A model generated the notes under the pieces. It searched no databases, was not told the origin of the DNA, and saw only the letters and a list, made by a program, of their open reading frames with translations. From Schaalia georgiae DSM 6843 (GTDB taxonomy: Bacteria > Actinomycetota > Actinomycetes > Actinomycetales > Actinomycetaceae): a stretch of 64,000 bases of DNA. This document shows, in pieces, positions 53,271 through 62,209 of the stretch. The number at the start of each line of letters is the position of its first letter. Position 1 is the first letter of the stretch. The stretch lies in contig NZ_KE386870.1 of the NCBI RefSeq assembly GCF_000429245.1, positions 217,311-281,310 on the forward strand, read 5' to 3'. The position numbers and the translations under genes were made by a program.

Positions 53271-54115
53271 GCGAGCCCACTGCCCCCCAGAGGCCCGGGC
53301 CCCGTCCCACGCCCATGGACCGGGCGCCCGCAGACCCCTGGGCGCCGCTGGCGGGACCGGGCCAGTGGGAGGCGGCCGCGCCCGTCTTCGCCAAGGGCGA
53401 GGTGCCCGCGCACGTCGCCCTGGTCATGGACGGCAACGGCAGGTGGGCGAACAGCCGCGGCCTGCCCCGCATCGAGGGGCACAGGGCGGGGGAGTACGCC
53501 CTCATGGACACCATCGCCGGGGCCATCGACGCGGGGGTGCGCTACCTCAGCGTCTACACGTTCTCCACGGAGAACTGGAAGCGCTCGCCGGCCGAGGTCT
53601 CTTTCATCATGAACTACGCCAGCGACGTGCTGGAGCGGCGCACCGGGCAGTTGCGCGAGTGGGGCGTCCACGTGAGGTGGAGCGGGCGCCGGCCCCGACT
53701 GTGGAAGTCTGTGATCCGCGCCCTGGAGAAGGCCGACCGCGCGACAGCGCACAACACGGCCCTCGACCTGGTCATGTGCGTGAACTACGGGGGGCGCGCC
53801 GAGATCGCCGACGCCGCGCGCGCCATCGCCCAGGAGGCCGCCTCGGGCAGGCTCTCGCCCAAGGGCGTGACCGAGAGGTCCTTCGCGCGCCACCTCTACC
53901 TGCCGGACGTGCCCGACGTGGACCTCATGATCCGCACCTCGGGGGAGCAGCGGGTCTCCAACTACCTGCTGTGGCAGTTGGCCTACGCGGAGATGATGTT
54001 CGTGGACACCCCCTGGCCGGCCTTCGACCGCGGCGAGCTGTGGGACTGCCTGCTGGCCTACGCGGGCAGGGAGCGGCGCTTCGGCGGGGCCGTGGACCGC
54101 GTGCGCGGCAGCTGA
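53267..54115 (+). CDS. uppS: Isoprenyl (undecaprenyl-type) diphosphate synthase
   Basis: A 282-residue cis-prenyltransferase. The catalytic Asp is in VALVMDGNGRWA, followed by LSVYTFSTENWKRS and the IPP-binding DLMIRTSGEQRVSNYLLWQLAYAE split across two helices. It makes the long-chain lipid carrier for cell-wall and glycan assembly. A disordered Pro-rich N-terminus of ~45 residues precedes the domain. AAAGGAG ribosome site; 4-base overlap with recO, a conserved actinobacterial pairing. Confidence 0.93.
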   Translation: MSEPTAPQRPGPRPTPMDRAPADPWAPLAGPGQWEAAAPVFAKGEVPAHVALVMDGNGRWANSRGLPRIEGHRAGEYALMDTIAGAIDAGVRYLSVYTFSTENWKRSPAEVSFIMNYASDVLERRTGQLREWGVHVRWSGRRPRLWKSVIRALEKADRATAHNTALDLVMCVNYGGRAEIADAARAIAQEAASGRLSPKGVTERSFARHLYLPDVPDVDLMIRTSGEQRVSNYLLWQLAYAEMMFVDTPWPAFDRGELWDCLLAYAGRERRFGGAVDRVRGS

Positions 54116-54143
54116 GCCGGCGGGCGGCGGCTGCACCACTGTC

Positions 54144-54175
54144 GGCCCCGCGAACCTGCGGTTGCCCCGGGGGCC
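54144..54175. terminator. Hairpin between convergent uppS and DedA-like genes
   Basis: GGCCCC/GGGGCC outer and AACC/GGTT inner arms with a TGC loop; interrupted stem. Location between convergent genes supports a terminator role. Confidence 0.4.
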
Positions 54176-54261
54176 GGCCCGCCGACTGGCGCACACGCAG
54201 TCCTTCGGCTGTCACCGCCGCCGCGCCCGCCAGAGCGCTATCGTCGCGCGGCCCGGCCGCC

Positions 54262-54759
54262 CTACTTGGCGCGCCGCTTGCGCACCACGAGGACGCAGGC
54301 GCCCGCGCAGGCCAGGACCACGACGGCGGCGGCGCTCCACACGGAGGCGGTGAGAGCCGTCCACACCGCGTAGATGCCGAAGCCGTAGAGCAGCGCCCAC
54401 AGGACGCACCCGGGGATCATTGCGAGGGTGTACACGCCCCAGCGCATGCGCACCAGCCCGGCGGCGGCGTTGACGGCGGTCTGGACCCCGACGGTGAGGA
54501 AGCACAGGGGGATGATGACCATGCCCCAGCGGTCCAGCAGGGTCGCGCCCTTGCGGGGCACGGGGCCGTCGAACCACCGGCCCACCCGGCCCCGCCAGCC
54601 CTCGGCCCCAGTGGCCGACGAGGCGCCCCTGGCGGCCAGGCGCCCCAGCCAGTAGGTGGCCTGGGCGCGTAGGAGCACCACTGCGAAGAGGAACAGGAAC
54701 AACCCGATTCCTTCGCGCGCGAACGACGGCGCGAAACTGGCCAGACCAGCCATGACCAC
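54262..54759 (-). CDS. DedA-like (VTT domain) membrane protein
   Basis: A 165-residue membrane protein with about four TMs. The middle resembles the DedA/SNARE-associated domain (RWGMVIIPLCFLTVGVQTAVNAAAGLVRM, in two segments) and the end carries a basic tail (VVRKRRAK). The GTG start is favoured by AAAGGGGG about 8 bases upstream. A TAGGAT hexamer (complement of 54788-54793) is a plausible -10. DedA proteins affect lipid scrambling and membrane potential; the role here is unknown. Confidence 0.65.
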   Translation of the reverse strand: MVMAGLASFAPSFAREGIGLFLFLFAVVLLRAQATYWLGRLAARGASSATGAEGWRGRVGRWFDGPVPRKGATLLDRWGMVIIPLCFLTVGVQTAVNAAAGLVRMRWGVYTLAMIPGCVLWALLYGFGIYAVWTALTASVWSAAAVVVLACAGACVLVVRKRRAK

Positions 54760-54835
54760 TATGCGGCCCCCTTTCAGTACCGGGATGATCCTAACGGGGG
54801 CGCCGCAGGTCGGCCACGGGTGTCAGAAAAAGTCC

Positions 54836-55228
54836 TCAGTCGCGCGCCCGCTGGCACGAGCGGCACAGTCCGAACAACTCCAGGGAGTGGACGACATCTG
54901 TGAAACCGTGCTCGGCGGCGACGGCGGACACCCACGCCTCGATATGCGTCTGCGCGATCTCCTCGGCGGCGCCGCAACGGCGGCACACGAGGTGGTGGTG
55001 GTGCCCGTCGGAGTCGCACGCGCGGTAGAGCGCTTCGCCGTCGGCCGAGCGCAGCACGTCGACCCGGTGCTCGTCGGCGAGCCCCTGGAGGGAGCGGTAG
55101 ACGGTGGCGAGGCCCACGCGCTCGCCCCGGGTGTGCAGGTCCTCGAAGATCTGCTGGGCGCTGCGGAAGTCCTGGACGCGCACGAGTTCGTCGAGGACCG
55201 CCCGGCGCTGCTTCGTCATCCGCTGCAT
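54836..55228 (-). CDS. zur: Fur-family zinc regulator Zur
   Basis: A 130-residue Fur-family repressor. The winged helix is QRRAVLDELVRVQDFRSAQQIF and LATVYRSLQGLADEHRVD. A His-rich sensing segment (DGHHHHLVCRRCG) and a second CxxC (LCRSCQ) make the structural zinc site. As last gene of the znuACB operon with a Zur-type box over znuA, it is almost certainly the zinc-responsive regulator. It lies 9 bases after znuB. Confidence 0.92.
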   Translation of the reverse strand: MQRMTKQRRAVLDELVRVQDFRSAQQIFEDLHTRGERVGLATVYRSLQGLADEHRVDVLRSADGEALYRACDSDGHHHHLVCRRCGAAEEIAQTHIEAWVSAVAAEHGFTDVVHSLELFGLCRSCQRARD

Positions 55229-55237
55229 GTCGCCTCC

Positions 55238-56155
55238 TCACGCGCTGCGGTCGGGGTGGTTGTCCGTGGCCCGCGAACGGGCGATCCGCCGTGCCCGCCG
55301 CACAGCGTCGACGATACTCCGCAGCGCGAAGCCGAGCGCGTACAGTCCGATCGCGATGACCACGATGGTGGCGCCGGGGGAGAGGTCGACGAAGTACGTC
55401 AGGGTCAGTCCGCTCACGCATATGGCGACGCCGAGCCCCATGGACAGGGCCATGGTGGAGCGGAAGGAGGTTGCCGCCAGTTGCGCGATGGCGACGGGGA
55501 CCACCATGAGGGCGCTCACCAGCAAGGACCCGACGACCCGCATGGCCACGGCGACGGTCAGGGCGGACAGGACTGCGATCAGCATGGACAGGGAGCGCAC
55601 CGGCAGGCCGGTGGAGCGGGCGAACTCCTCGTCGTTGGTCACGGAGAACAGGGCGGGCGCCAATCCGACGCCCAGGGCCAGGATCGCCGCGGAGAGCACG
55701 GAGATGGTGGTGATGTCGGACCAGCGGACTGTGGAGATGGAGCCGAATAGGTAGGAGTTGAGTTGGGCGGAGGTGCCCCCGGCGATGCCGATGAACAGGA
55801 CGCCCCCTGCGATCCCCCCGTAGAAGAGCATCGCGAGGGCCACGTCTCCGGAGGTCCGTCCGCTCTGGCGCACGGCCTCGATGGTGACGGCGCCCAGCAG
55901 GGACACGATGATGGCTCCGGGCACGGCCCAGCGGTCGACGGGCGAGGCGTTGGCGGCGGCGCCCACCAGCCACCCCAGGGCGACTCCGGTCAGCGAGACG
56001 TGCCCGATGCCGTCGCCGAGCATGGCGAGGCGCCGGTGGACCAGGTAGGTTCCGATGACGGGGGCGGTGAGGCCGACCAGCAGCGCCGCCAGCAGGGAGC
56101 GCTGCATCATCGGGGAGGACACGAGTGTGGCGAGGCCGTCCCAGAAGCTGTTCAT
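55238..56155 (-). CDS. znuB: Zinc ABC transporter permease
   Basis: A 305-residue type II permease with about eight TMs. Family segments: APVIGTYLVHRRLAMLGDGI, HVSLTGVALGW, and SALMVVPVAIAQLAATSFR. The start ATG (complement of 56153-56155) overlaps the ATPase stop. Confidence 0.93.
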   Translation of the reverse strand: MNSFWDGLATLVSSPMMQRSLLAALLVGLTAPVIGTYLVHRRLAMLGDGIGHVSLTGVALGWLVGAAANASPVDRWAVPGAIIVSLLGAVTIEAVRQSGRTSGDVALAMLFYGGIAGGVLFIGIAGGTSAQLNSYLFGSISTVRWSDITTISVLSAAILALGVGLAPALFSVTNDEEFARSTGLPVRSLSMLIAVLSALTVAVAMRVVGSLLVSALMVVPVAIAQLAATSFRSTMALSMGLGVAICVSGLTLTYFVDLSPGATIVVIAIGLYALGFALRSIVDAVRRARRIARSRATDNHPDRSA

Positions 56156-56985
56156 CGGCGGCCTCCCACGATGTCGTCGACGACGGGCCCGGGGGAGGAC
56201 GGGCGGGGGAGGGGCGCGTGGCAGTGGCCGTGACGCCCCTCGTCGGCGCCGTCGAGGTGGGGCGGGCCGTCGTAGGAGATGTGCCCGCCGGCGACGTGGA
56301 GCTCCCGGTCCAAGAGGGGTCCGAGCTCGCCGAGCTCGTGGAGGACGACGAGGACGGTGGTCCCCTCCTGCTTCGCCTCGGCGACCAGTTCGGCGAGGCG
56401 GGCGCGCGACGCCGCGTCGATCCCCGCCATCGGCTCGTCCATGACGAGCAGGTCGGGGCGGCGCACCAGGGCGCGGGCGATGAGGACTCGCTGCTGCTGG
56501 CCCCCGGAGAGGATGCCCATGGGGGAGGAGGCGCGGTGGGCGAGGCCGACCCGCTCCAGGGCCCCCATGGCGGCCCGGGAGTCCCCGGGCGCGGCCCACC
56601 AGCGGCGCGGGCCCAGCAGGCCCGAGCGGACGACCTCGATGGCGGAGGCGGAAACGCCTCCGCCGCTGGAGACCCGCTGGGGCACGTACCCGACGCGCTT
56701 CCAATCGACCGTGGAGGGTCGGGCGACGGAGGCTCCGAAGAGCTCGACGTCGCCGCGCGTGATGGGGGCGGTGCCCAGCAGGGCGCGCAGGGTCGTGGAC
56801 TTGCCGGAGCCGTTCGCGCCGGTGAGGGCGACGGCCTGGCCCGCCCGGATGGCGAAGTCGACGCCGTGGAGCACCAGGTCCATGTCCCACGCGACGTGGA
56901 GGTTGGAAACGCGGACGACAGCGGGTGCCGCCGTGGTGGCGGCACCCGCGCCGTGGGCCCCGGACGGGGAGGCGTCTACTGGCAA
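56152..56985 (-). CDS. znuC: Zinc ABC transporter ATPase
   Basis: A 277-residue ATPase: TGANGSGKSTTLRALLG, LSGGQQQRVLIARALV, LLVMDEPMAGID and VVLHELGELG, with a His-rich C-terminal patch (GRHGHCHAP). No ATG or GTG fits near the domain start; TTG complementary to 56983-56985, overlapping the znuA stop by 10 bases, is the likely coupled start. Confidence 0.9.
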   Translation of the reverse strand: MPVDASPSGAHGAGAATTAAPAVVRVSNLHVAWDMDLVLHGVDFAIRAGQAVALTGANGSGKSTTLRALLGTAPITRGDVELFGASVARPSTVDWKRVGYVPQRVSSGGGVSASAIEVVRSGLLGPRRWWAAPGDSRAAMGALERVGLAHRASSPMGILSGGQQQRVLIARALVRRPDLLVMDEPMAGIDAASRARLAELVAEAKQEGTTVLVVLHELGELGPLLDRELHVAGGHISYDGPPHLDGADEGRHGHCHAPLPRPSSPGPVVDDIVGGRR

Positions 56986-57992
56986 TTGAGGGCTTTCGCC
57001 AGCGCGTCGATGTTCTCGTTCATGACCGCGGTGTAGTCCTTGGACGCATCGACCTGCGATTCGATGGGGTCCAGGACGGCGGTGCCGATGCCGAGGTCGT
57101 CGGCCAGCGTCTGGGCGATCTTCGGGTCGATGAGGGACTCGGTGAAGATGGTGGTCACGCCCTGGGACTTGACGACCTCGGCGATCTCCTGCAGGCGCGC
57201 CGCCGAGGGCGAGGAGTCGGGGTCGAGGCCGGAGATGCCCACCTGGGTCAGGCCGGCCCGGTCGGCCAGGTACCCGAAGGCGGTGTGCGCGGTGACGAAG
57301 GTCTTCGACTGGCACGAGGCCGTGCGGTTGCTCAGGGTCTCGGAGAGCTTGCGCATGGAGTCGGCGGTGGTGGAGGCGTTGGCCCTGTAGTCGCTGGCGT
57401 TGGCCGGGTCCGCTGCGGCCAGCTGCTCGCCGATGAAGGACGCGGCGTCGGCCATGCGCTGGGGGTCGAGCCAGAAGTGGGGGTCCTTCGCCATGTCGTG
57501 GTGGTGCTCGTGGCCCTCGTGGGAGTGCCCCTCCTCATGGCCCTCGTGGGAGTGGCCCTCGTGCCCGGACTCGCCCTCCTCCTCGTCCTCGTCGGCGGGG
57601 TGGTTCGACCCCTCCCCGGCGTCGACGAGGGAGACGGTGTCCGCGAGGTCGATGGCGGTCTTCGGGGATTGCTGCTCCACCGCCTCGTCGACGGCGGTCT
57701 GGAAGCCCTTGAGGTAGACGACGGCGTCGGCGCGTCCGATGGAGTCCACCATGGCGGGGGAGAGATCGAGGTCGTGGGGCTCGGCGCCGTCGGGGGTCAG
57801 GGATGTGACGGTGACATGGGTGCCCCCGACCTGCTCGGTGAGGTACTTGAGGGGGTAGAAGGAGGCCATGACCCGCAGCCCCTGGGAGTCGGACTGCCCG
57901 GAGGAGCCCGTGGTCCCGGTGCCGCCGGAGCAGGCGGCGAGGGTGAACGCGGAAACGGCCGCGCACAGTGTGAGGAGAGCTCGTTTGTTCAT
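56976..57992 (-). CDS. znuA: Zinc-binding ABC lipoprotein
   Basis: A 338-residue lipoprotein (lipobox LAAC) of the ZnuA/AdcA class. VMASFYPLKYLTEQVGG is followed by the first ligand DGAEPHDLDLSP. A His/Asp/Glu-rich loop lies about 140-170 (GHEGHSHEGHEEGHSHEGHE). Further ligands are in DPHFWLDP, FVTAHTAFGYLADRAGL and FTESLIDP. It captures zinc for ZnuBC. The start ATG is the complement of 57990-57992; upstream in-frame ATG and TTG codons add 3-6 residues. Confidence 0.93.
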   Translation of the reverse strand: MNKRALLTLCAAVSAFTLAACSGGTGTTGSSGQSDSQGLRVMASFYPLKYLTEQVGGTHVTVTSLTPDGAEPHDLDLSPAMVDSIGRADAVVYLKGFQTAVDEAVEQQSPKTAIDLADTVSLVDAGEGSNHPADEDEEEGESGHEGHSHEGHEEGHSHEGHEHHHDMAKDPHFWLDPQRMADAASFIGEQLAAADPANASDYRANASTTADSMRKLSETLSNRTASCQSKTFVTAHTAFGYLADRAGLTQVGISGLDPDSSPSAARLQEIAEVVKSQGVTTIFTESLIDPKIAQTLADDLGIGTAVLDPIESQVDASKDYTAVMNENIDALAKALNCQ

Positions 57993-58006
57993 GAGAATCA
58001 TTTTCG
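57992..58006 (-). promoter_or_regulatory. Zur box overlapping the znuA start
   Basis: CGAAAATGATTCTCA on the minus strand matches the Zur consensus TGAAAATGATTTTCA at 13 of 15 positions and abuts the znuA ATG. Binding there would block initiation of znuACB-zur. Confidence 0.8.
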
Positions 58007-58075
58007 TCAAGCCGTTGGCGCAGTGTCAAGGTGAGTGCGCGGAACGAAGCGCGCCCCACATCCTGTGCCCACGCC

Positions 58076-59089
58076 CTAGGCCGCGCGCCCGGTCGAGGAG
58101 CGGACGACGAGGTCCGGTGTGAATGTGAAATCGGCGTGGGACTGCGGTTCGCGGTTGGCCAGCGCCTCGAAGAGCGCGCGCACGGCGGAGGACACGATGG
58201 CGGTCACGGGCTGGCGCACCGTGGTGAGCGGCGGGTCCAGGTGCGGGATGAGGAAGGAGTCGTCGAAGCCGATCACGGACACGTCCTCGGGGGTGCGCAG
58301 GCCGTGGGCGCGCAGCGCGCTGATCGCGCCGAGCGCCTGTAGGTCCGATCCTGTCACGATCGCGCTCACGTCCTGCGCGATGAGGTCCGGGGTCGCGGCC
58401 GCCGCGGCCTCGAAAGTGTAGAAGGTCTCGACGACGACGGGGTCGTCCTGGCCGAAGTCCACGGCCATGGCCGTGCGGAACGCCCGTGCCTTGCGCCGGG
58501 CGGGCACGACGTGCGTGCGTCCGCCGAGCAGTGCGATCCGCGTGTGCCCCAGCTCGCGCAGGTGGGCCAGGGCAGCCCGGATCCCCAGCGCGTCACCCGT
58601 GGAGAAGTCGGGGGCGGGGATCTCGGGCCGGGCGCCGTTGATCGTCACGAAGGGCACTTTGCGCCCGGCGAGGTCCAGGTAGGGGGACACGTCGCCGAGG
58701 TGGTCCGCGTGGCGGCCGGAGACGAAGACGAGGCCGTCCACCCCGTGCGCCAGCAGCGAGGAGATGTGCTCGGCCTCGGAGGTGGCGCCGGGGGTCTGCG
58801 AGCGGATCATGGCGATGCCCCCGGCGTGGGCGATCTCGACTTGCAGGCAGTGCGCGAAGGCGGAGAAGACGGGGTTGGTCAGTTCCGGGACGACGACGCC
58901 GATCCCGGGGGACGAGGGCGGGGCGGAGGAGGCCGGGCGGTCGTAGCCCAGCTCGTCGATGGCGGTGAGGACCTTGATGCGGGTGGGTGCCGAGACCTGG
59001 CCCACGCCGTTGAACACGCGTGAGACGGTGGCCGTGGAGACGCCCGCATGAGTTGCGATGTCGGCCATGCTCGTGCGTTTCTTCGTCAT
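58076..59089 (-). CDS. LacI-family transcriptional regulator (maltose type)
   Basis: A 337-residue regulator. The HTH is MADIATHAGVSTATVSRVFNG with a hinge helix, and a periplasmic-binding-like effector domain follows (GIGVVVPELTNPVFSAF, VSVIGFDDSFLIPHLDPPLTTVRQP). Divergent from malEFG and 187 bases away, it is the likely maltose repressor. GAGGGG lies just before the ATG. Confidence 0.92.
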   Translation of the reverse strand: MTKKRTSMADIATHAGVSTATVSRVFNGVGQVSAPTRIKVLTAIDELGYDRPASSAPPSSPGIGVVVPELTNPVFSAFAHCLQVEIAHAGGIAMIRSQTPGATSEAEHISSLLAHGVDGLVFVSGRHADHLGDVSPYLDLAGRKVPFVTINGARPEIPAPDFSTGDALGIRAALAHLRELGHTRIALLGGRTHVVPARRKARAFRTAMAVDFGQDDPVVVETFYTFEAAAAATPDLIAQDVSAIVTGSDLQALGAISALRAHGLRTPEDVSVIGFDDSFLIPHLDPPLTTVRQPVTAIVSSAVRALFEALANREPQSHADFTFTPDLVVRSSTGRAA

Positions 59090-59151
59090 CGAAGCCCCTC
59101 CATTCCATCGCCGTCCTGTGAAGCCTGCAACACCAATGTAACAGCATCCCG

Positions 59152-59220
59152 TTCTTGCTGAAAATGTGACGCTAATGTAACCGAAAAATTGTTGCAGAAA
59201 CGATACCGTGCTCTTACAGT
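59152..59220 (+). promoter_or_regulatory. malE promoter with two LacI-type operators
   Basis: -35 TTGCAG (59192-59197), a 17-base spacer and -10 TACAGT (59215-59220). Two copies of TTSTTGCWGAAA lie at 59152-59163 and 59189-59200; the second covers the -35. A related GGTGTTGCAGG is on the other strand near 59120-59132, close to the regulator's own promoter. Confidence 0.7.
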
Positions 59221-59276
59221 ACGGAGGTAGCGGACCGCTGACGGAGGCGGTCGGCACGACAACTACAGGAGTTGAC

Positions 59277-60497
59277 ATGCGACGTGGCATCGCAGGGCTC
59301 GGAATCCTCGCAATCGCGGCCTCCCTGGCCGCCTGCGGCGGGAACTCCGGCACGACAGGCAACCAGTCCGCCGGAGGCGCGGACGCCTCCGGCACGATCA
59401 CGATCTGGGCGGACGACACCCGCTACTCCCAGGTCGAGGAGCTCGCCAAGGACTTCACCGCCTCTTCCGGAGTGAAGGTCAGCGTGGTCCAGAAGTCCGA
59501 GTCCGACATGGACACCGAGTTCACCACCCAGGTCCCCACCGGCAATGGCCCCGACCTGATCGTCATGGCCCATGACAAGCTCGGCTCTCTTGTCTCCAAC
59601 GGCGTCGTCGCCCCCGTCGACCTCGGCGACAAGTCCAAGTTCTCCGATGTCGCCGTCAAGGCCGTCACCTACAACGGGCAGACCTACGGCGTGCCCTACG
59701 CCGTCGAGTCCGTGGCCCTCGTGCGCAACAACAAGCTCACGACCGACACCCCCGCGACCTTCGCCGACACCCTCACCTCCGGCCAGGCCGCCGGCGCCCA
59801 GTACCCCTTCATCATCCCGATGGGCGACCACGGCGACCCCTACCACTTCTACGGCTTCCAGACCTCCTTCGGCGCCCCGGTCTTCAAGACGGACGCCAAC
59901 GGCGAGTACACCTCCGACCTCGCCCTCGGCGAGCAGGGCGGCACGGACTTCGCCAACTGGCTGAAGGAGCAGGCGGACGCCAAGGTCCTCGACACCACCA
60001 TCACCGCCGACATCGCCAAGCAGGCCTTCCTCGACGGCAAGGCCGCCTACACGGTCACCGGCCCGTGGAACGTGGCCGCCTTCCGCGAGGCCGGCATGGA
60101 CGTGTCCGTCCTGCCCGTCCCCAAGGCCGGCAGCCAGGACGCCCAGCCCTTCGTCGGCGTCCAGATGTTCTACCAGTCCGCCAAGTCCGCCAACACCCTG
60201 CTGACCAAGCAGTTCTTCAACTACCTGGCCACCGAAGCGGGCCAGAAGAAGATGCAGGAGCTCGGCGGGCGCGCCTCGGCGATGCCCGAGGTCGCCGACG
60301 CCTCGAGCGACCAGGACATCAAGGCGTTCGCCGACATCGCGCAGAAGGGCGCCCTGGCGCCCTCCATCCCCGAGATGCGCTCGGTGTGGGAGTTCTGGGG
60401 CGACACTGAGGCCGCCATCGTCTCCGGAGCGCAGGCGCCGACCGACGCCTGGTCCGCGATGGTCACCAACATCCAGAACGCCATCACCAAGAAGTGA
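59277..60497 (+). CDS. malE: Maltose/maltodextrin ABC substrate-binding lipoprotein
   Basis: A 406-residue lipoprotein (lipobox LAAC). It is a class I extracellular sugar-binding protein: TITIWADDTRYSQVEELAKDF, GNGPDLIVMAHDKLG, AYTVTGPWNVAAFREAGMDV and GRASAMPEVADA match MalE. The ATG at 59277 follows AGGAG by 5 bases. It is first in malEFG and is separated from malF by a strong hairpin. Confidence 0.92.
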   Translation: MRRGIAGLGILAIAASLAACGGNSGTTGNQSAGGADASGTITIWADDTRYSQVEELAKDFTASSGVKVSVVQKSESDMDTEFTTQVPTGNGPDLIVMAHDKLGSLVSNGVVAPVDLGDKSKFSDVAVKAVTYNGQTYGVPYAVESVALVRNNKLTTDTPATFADTLTSGQAAGAQYPFIIPMGDHGDPYHFYGFQTSFGAPVFKTDANGEYTSDLALGEQGGTDFANWLKEQADAKVLDTTITADIAKQAFLDGKAAYTVTGPWNVAAFREAGMDVSVLPVPKAGSQDAQPFVGVQMFYQSAKSANTLLTKQFFNYLATEAGQKKMQELGGRASAMPEVADASSDQDIKAFADIAQKGALAPSIPEMRSVWEFWGDTEAAIVSGAQAPTDAWSAMVTNIQNAITKK

Positions 60498-60503
60498 GAT
60501 GGA

Positions 60504-60536
60504 GCGCCCCTGGGGACGCCGAGTCCCCGGGGGCGC
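60504..60536 (+). terminator. Intercistronic hairpin between malE and malF
   Basis: A 14-bp stem (60504-60517 with 60523-60536, one G-U pair), loop GCCGA, immediately after malE. It would attenuate transcription or protect malE mRNA, giving more binding protein than permease. Confidence 0.8.
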
Positions 60537-60625
60537 CCACCACCGCCTCGCCGGACAGGGCCGTCCCAATAAGGCGACCCCGTCCGCTCCGCCCCTCCCG
60601 CCCGCAGCTGCTCCCGGAGACAACT

Positions 60626-62209
60626 ATGGCTGAGCCCAACGCCACCACCACGAAACAGGGATACTCGCCCTCCCACGCCCGCGACGTCATGAAGCCCGGC
60701 TTCATCGTCAAACTCGTCCTCATGATGCTCATCGACGCCCTCGGGCTCTACGGCATCTTCACCGCCTACGCGGTCCGATCATGGGGCATCATCGCCATCA
60801 TGGCCGTCCTGCTGGCCGTCATCAACTGGATCTACTTCTCCAAGCGGATGGTCCCCGCCAAGTACCTCGTCCCGGGCATGGTCTTCCTGCTCGTCTACCA
60901 GGTCTTCGTCATGGGCTACACCGCCTACGTGTCCTTCACCAACTACGGCCAAGGGCACAACTCCACCAAGGAGGACGCGGTCTCCGCGATCCTGCGCAAC
61001 TCCGAACAGCGCGTCCCAGGCGCCTCCAACACCCCCGCCGCGGTCGTCGAGGACGGGGCGGGCCTGGGCCTCGTCGTCCAGAACCCCGCGACCGGCACCT
61101 TCCAGATCGGCAACGCCGACACGCCCCTGCACGACGTGGACGCCCAGATCGCGGGGTCCACGATCAAGGTCGACGGCCACAAGGTCCTCACCGTCGCGGA
61201 TCTGCTCAAGCGGCAGAGCGAGGTCACGGGCCTGTCCGTCCCCGTCTCCGACGATCCCAACGACGGCTTCTACAAGACGGACGACGGCACCAGCGCCTAC
61301 CTGGCCAAGTCCTCGTTCTCCTACGACGCGGACGCCGACACCATCACCGACACGTCCACGGGCACCGTCTACACCGCGGACAACAAGGCGGGCAACTTCA
61401 AGTCCGCCGCCGGGGAATCCCTGGATCCCGGTTGGCGGGTCTTCGTCGGCACGGGCAACTACACGAACATGGTGACCAGCTCGGACCTGGCCGGCCCCTT
61501 CTTCAAAGCGCTGCTGTGGTCCTTCGCCTTCGCCGCCCTGTCGGTCCTGACGACCTTCGCCCTTGGCCTCGTCCTGGCCCTGGTCTTCGCCGACAAGCGC
61601 CTCAAGGGGCGCAAGATCTACCAGTCCCTGATGATCCTGCCCTACGCCTTCCCCGCATTCCTGGCCACCCTGGTGTGGCAGGGCATGCTCAACTCGAAGT
61701 TCGGGTTCATCAACCAGGTGTTCTTCGGCGGGGCGGAGATCCCGTGGCTCACCAACGGGTGGCTGGCCAAGCTGTCCATCCTGGGCGTCAACCTGTGGCT
61801 CGGCTTCCCCTACATGTTCCTCGTGTGCCTCGGCGCCCTGCAGTCCCTGCCCGGCGACGTGGAGGAGGCCGCCAAGATCGACGGCGCCTCCGGACTGCGC
61901 ACCGTGTGGTCCATCAAACTGCCCCTGGTCCTCCAGTCCACAGTGCCCCTGCTGATCGCCTCCTTCGCGTTCAACTTCAACAACTTCTCGTTGATCTACA
62001 TGCTCACGGAGGGCGGGCCCAACTACCCGGGCCTGTCGGTACCCGTCGGCGAGACCGACATCCTCATCTCCATGGTGTACAAGATCGCCATCGAGTCCGG
62101 GGTGCCCAACTACGGCCTCGCCTCGGCCATGTCCATCGTCATCTTCATCATCGTCGGCGTGATCGCCTGGCTGGGCTTCCGTCAGACCAAGACCCTCGAG
62201 GAGCTGTGA
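60626..62209 (+). CDS. malF: Maltose ABC permease MalF
   Basis: A 527-residue permease. Three N-terminal TMs are followed by a ~190-residue extracytoplasmic insertion (the MalF P2-like loop, about residues 105-280) and then the six-helix core. The coupling (EAA) motif is DVEEAAKIDGASGLRTVWSI. CGGAGA precedes the ATG. It overlaps malG (TGATG). Confidence 0.92.
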   Translation: MAEPNATTTKQGYSPSHARDVMKPGFIVKLVLMMLIDALGLYGIFTAYAVRSWGIIAIMAVLLAVINWIYFSKRMVPAKYLVPGMVFLLVYQVFVMGYTAYVSFTNYGQGHNSTKEDAVSAILRNSEQRVPGASNTPAAVVEDGAGLGLVVQNPATGTFQIGNADTPLHDVDAQIAGSTIKVDGHKVLTVADLLKRQSEVTGLSVPVSDDPNDGFYKTDDGTSAYLAKSSFSYDADADTITDTSTGTVYTADNKAGNFKSAAGESLDPGWRVFVGTGNYTNMVTSSDLAGPFFKALLWSFAFAALSVLTTFALGLVLALVFADKRLKGRKIYQSLMILPYAFPAFLATLVWQGMLNSKFGFINQVFFGGAEIPWLTNGWLAKLSILGVNLWLGFPYMFLVCLGALQSLPGDVEEAAKIDGASGLRTVWSIKLPLVLQSTVPLLIASFAFNFNNFSLIYMLTEGGPNYPGLSVPVGETDILISMVYKIAIESGVPNYGLASAMSIVIFIIVGVIAWLGFRQTKTLEEL

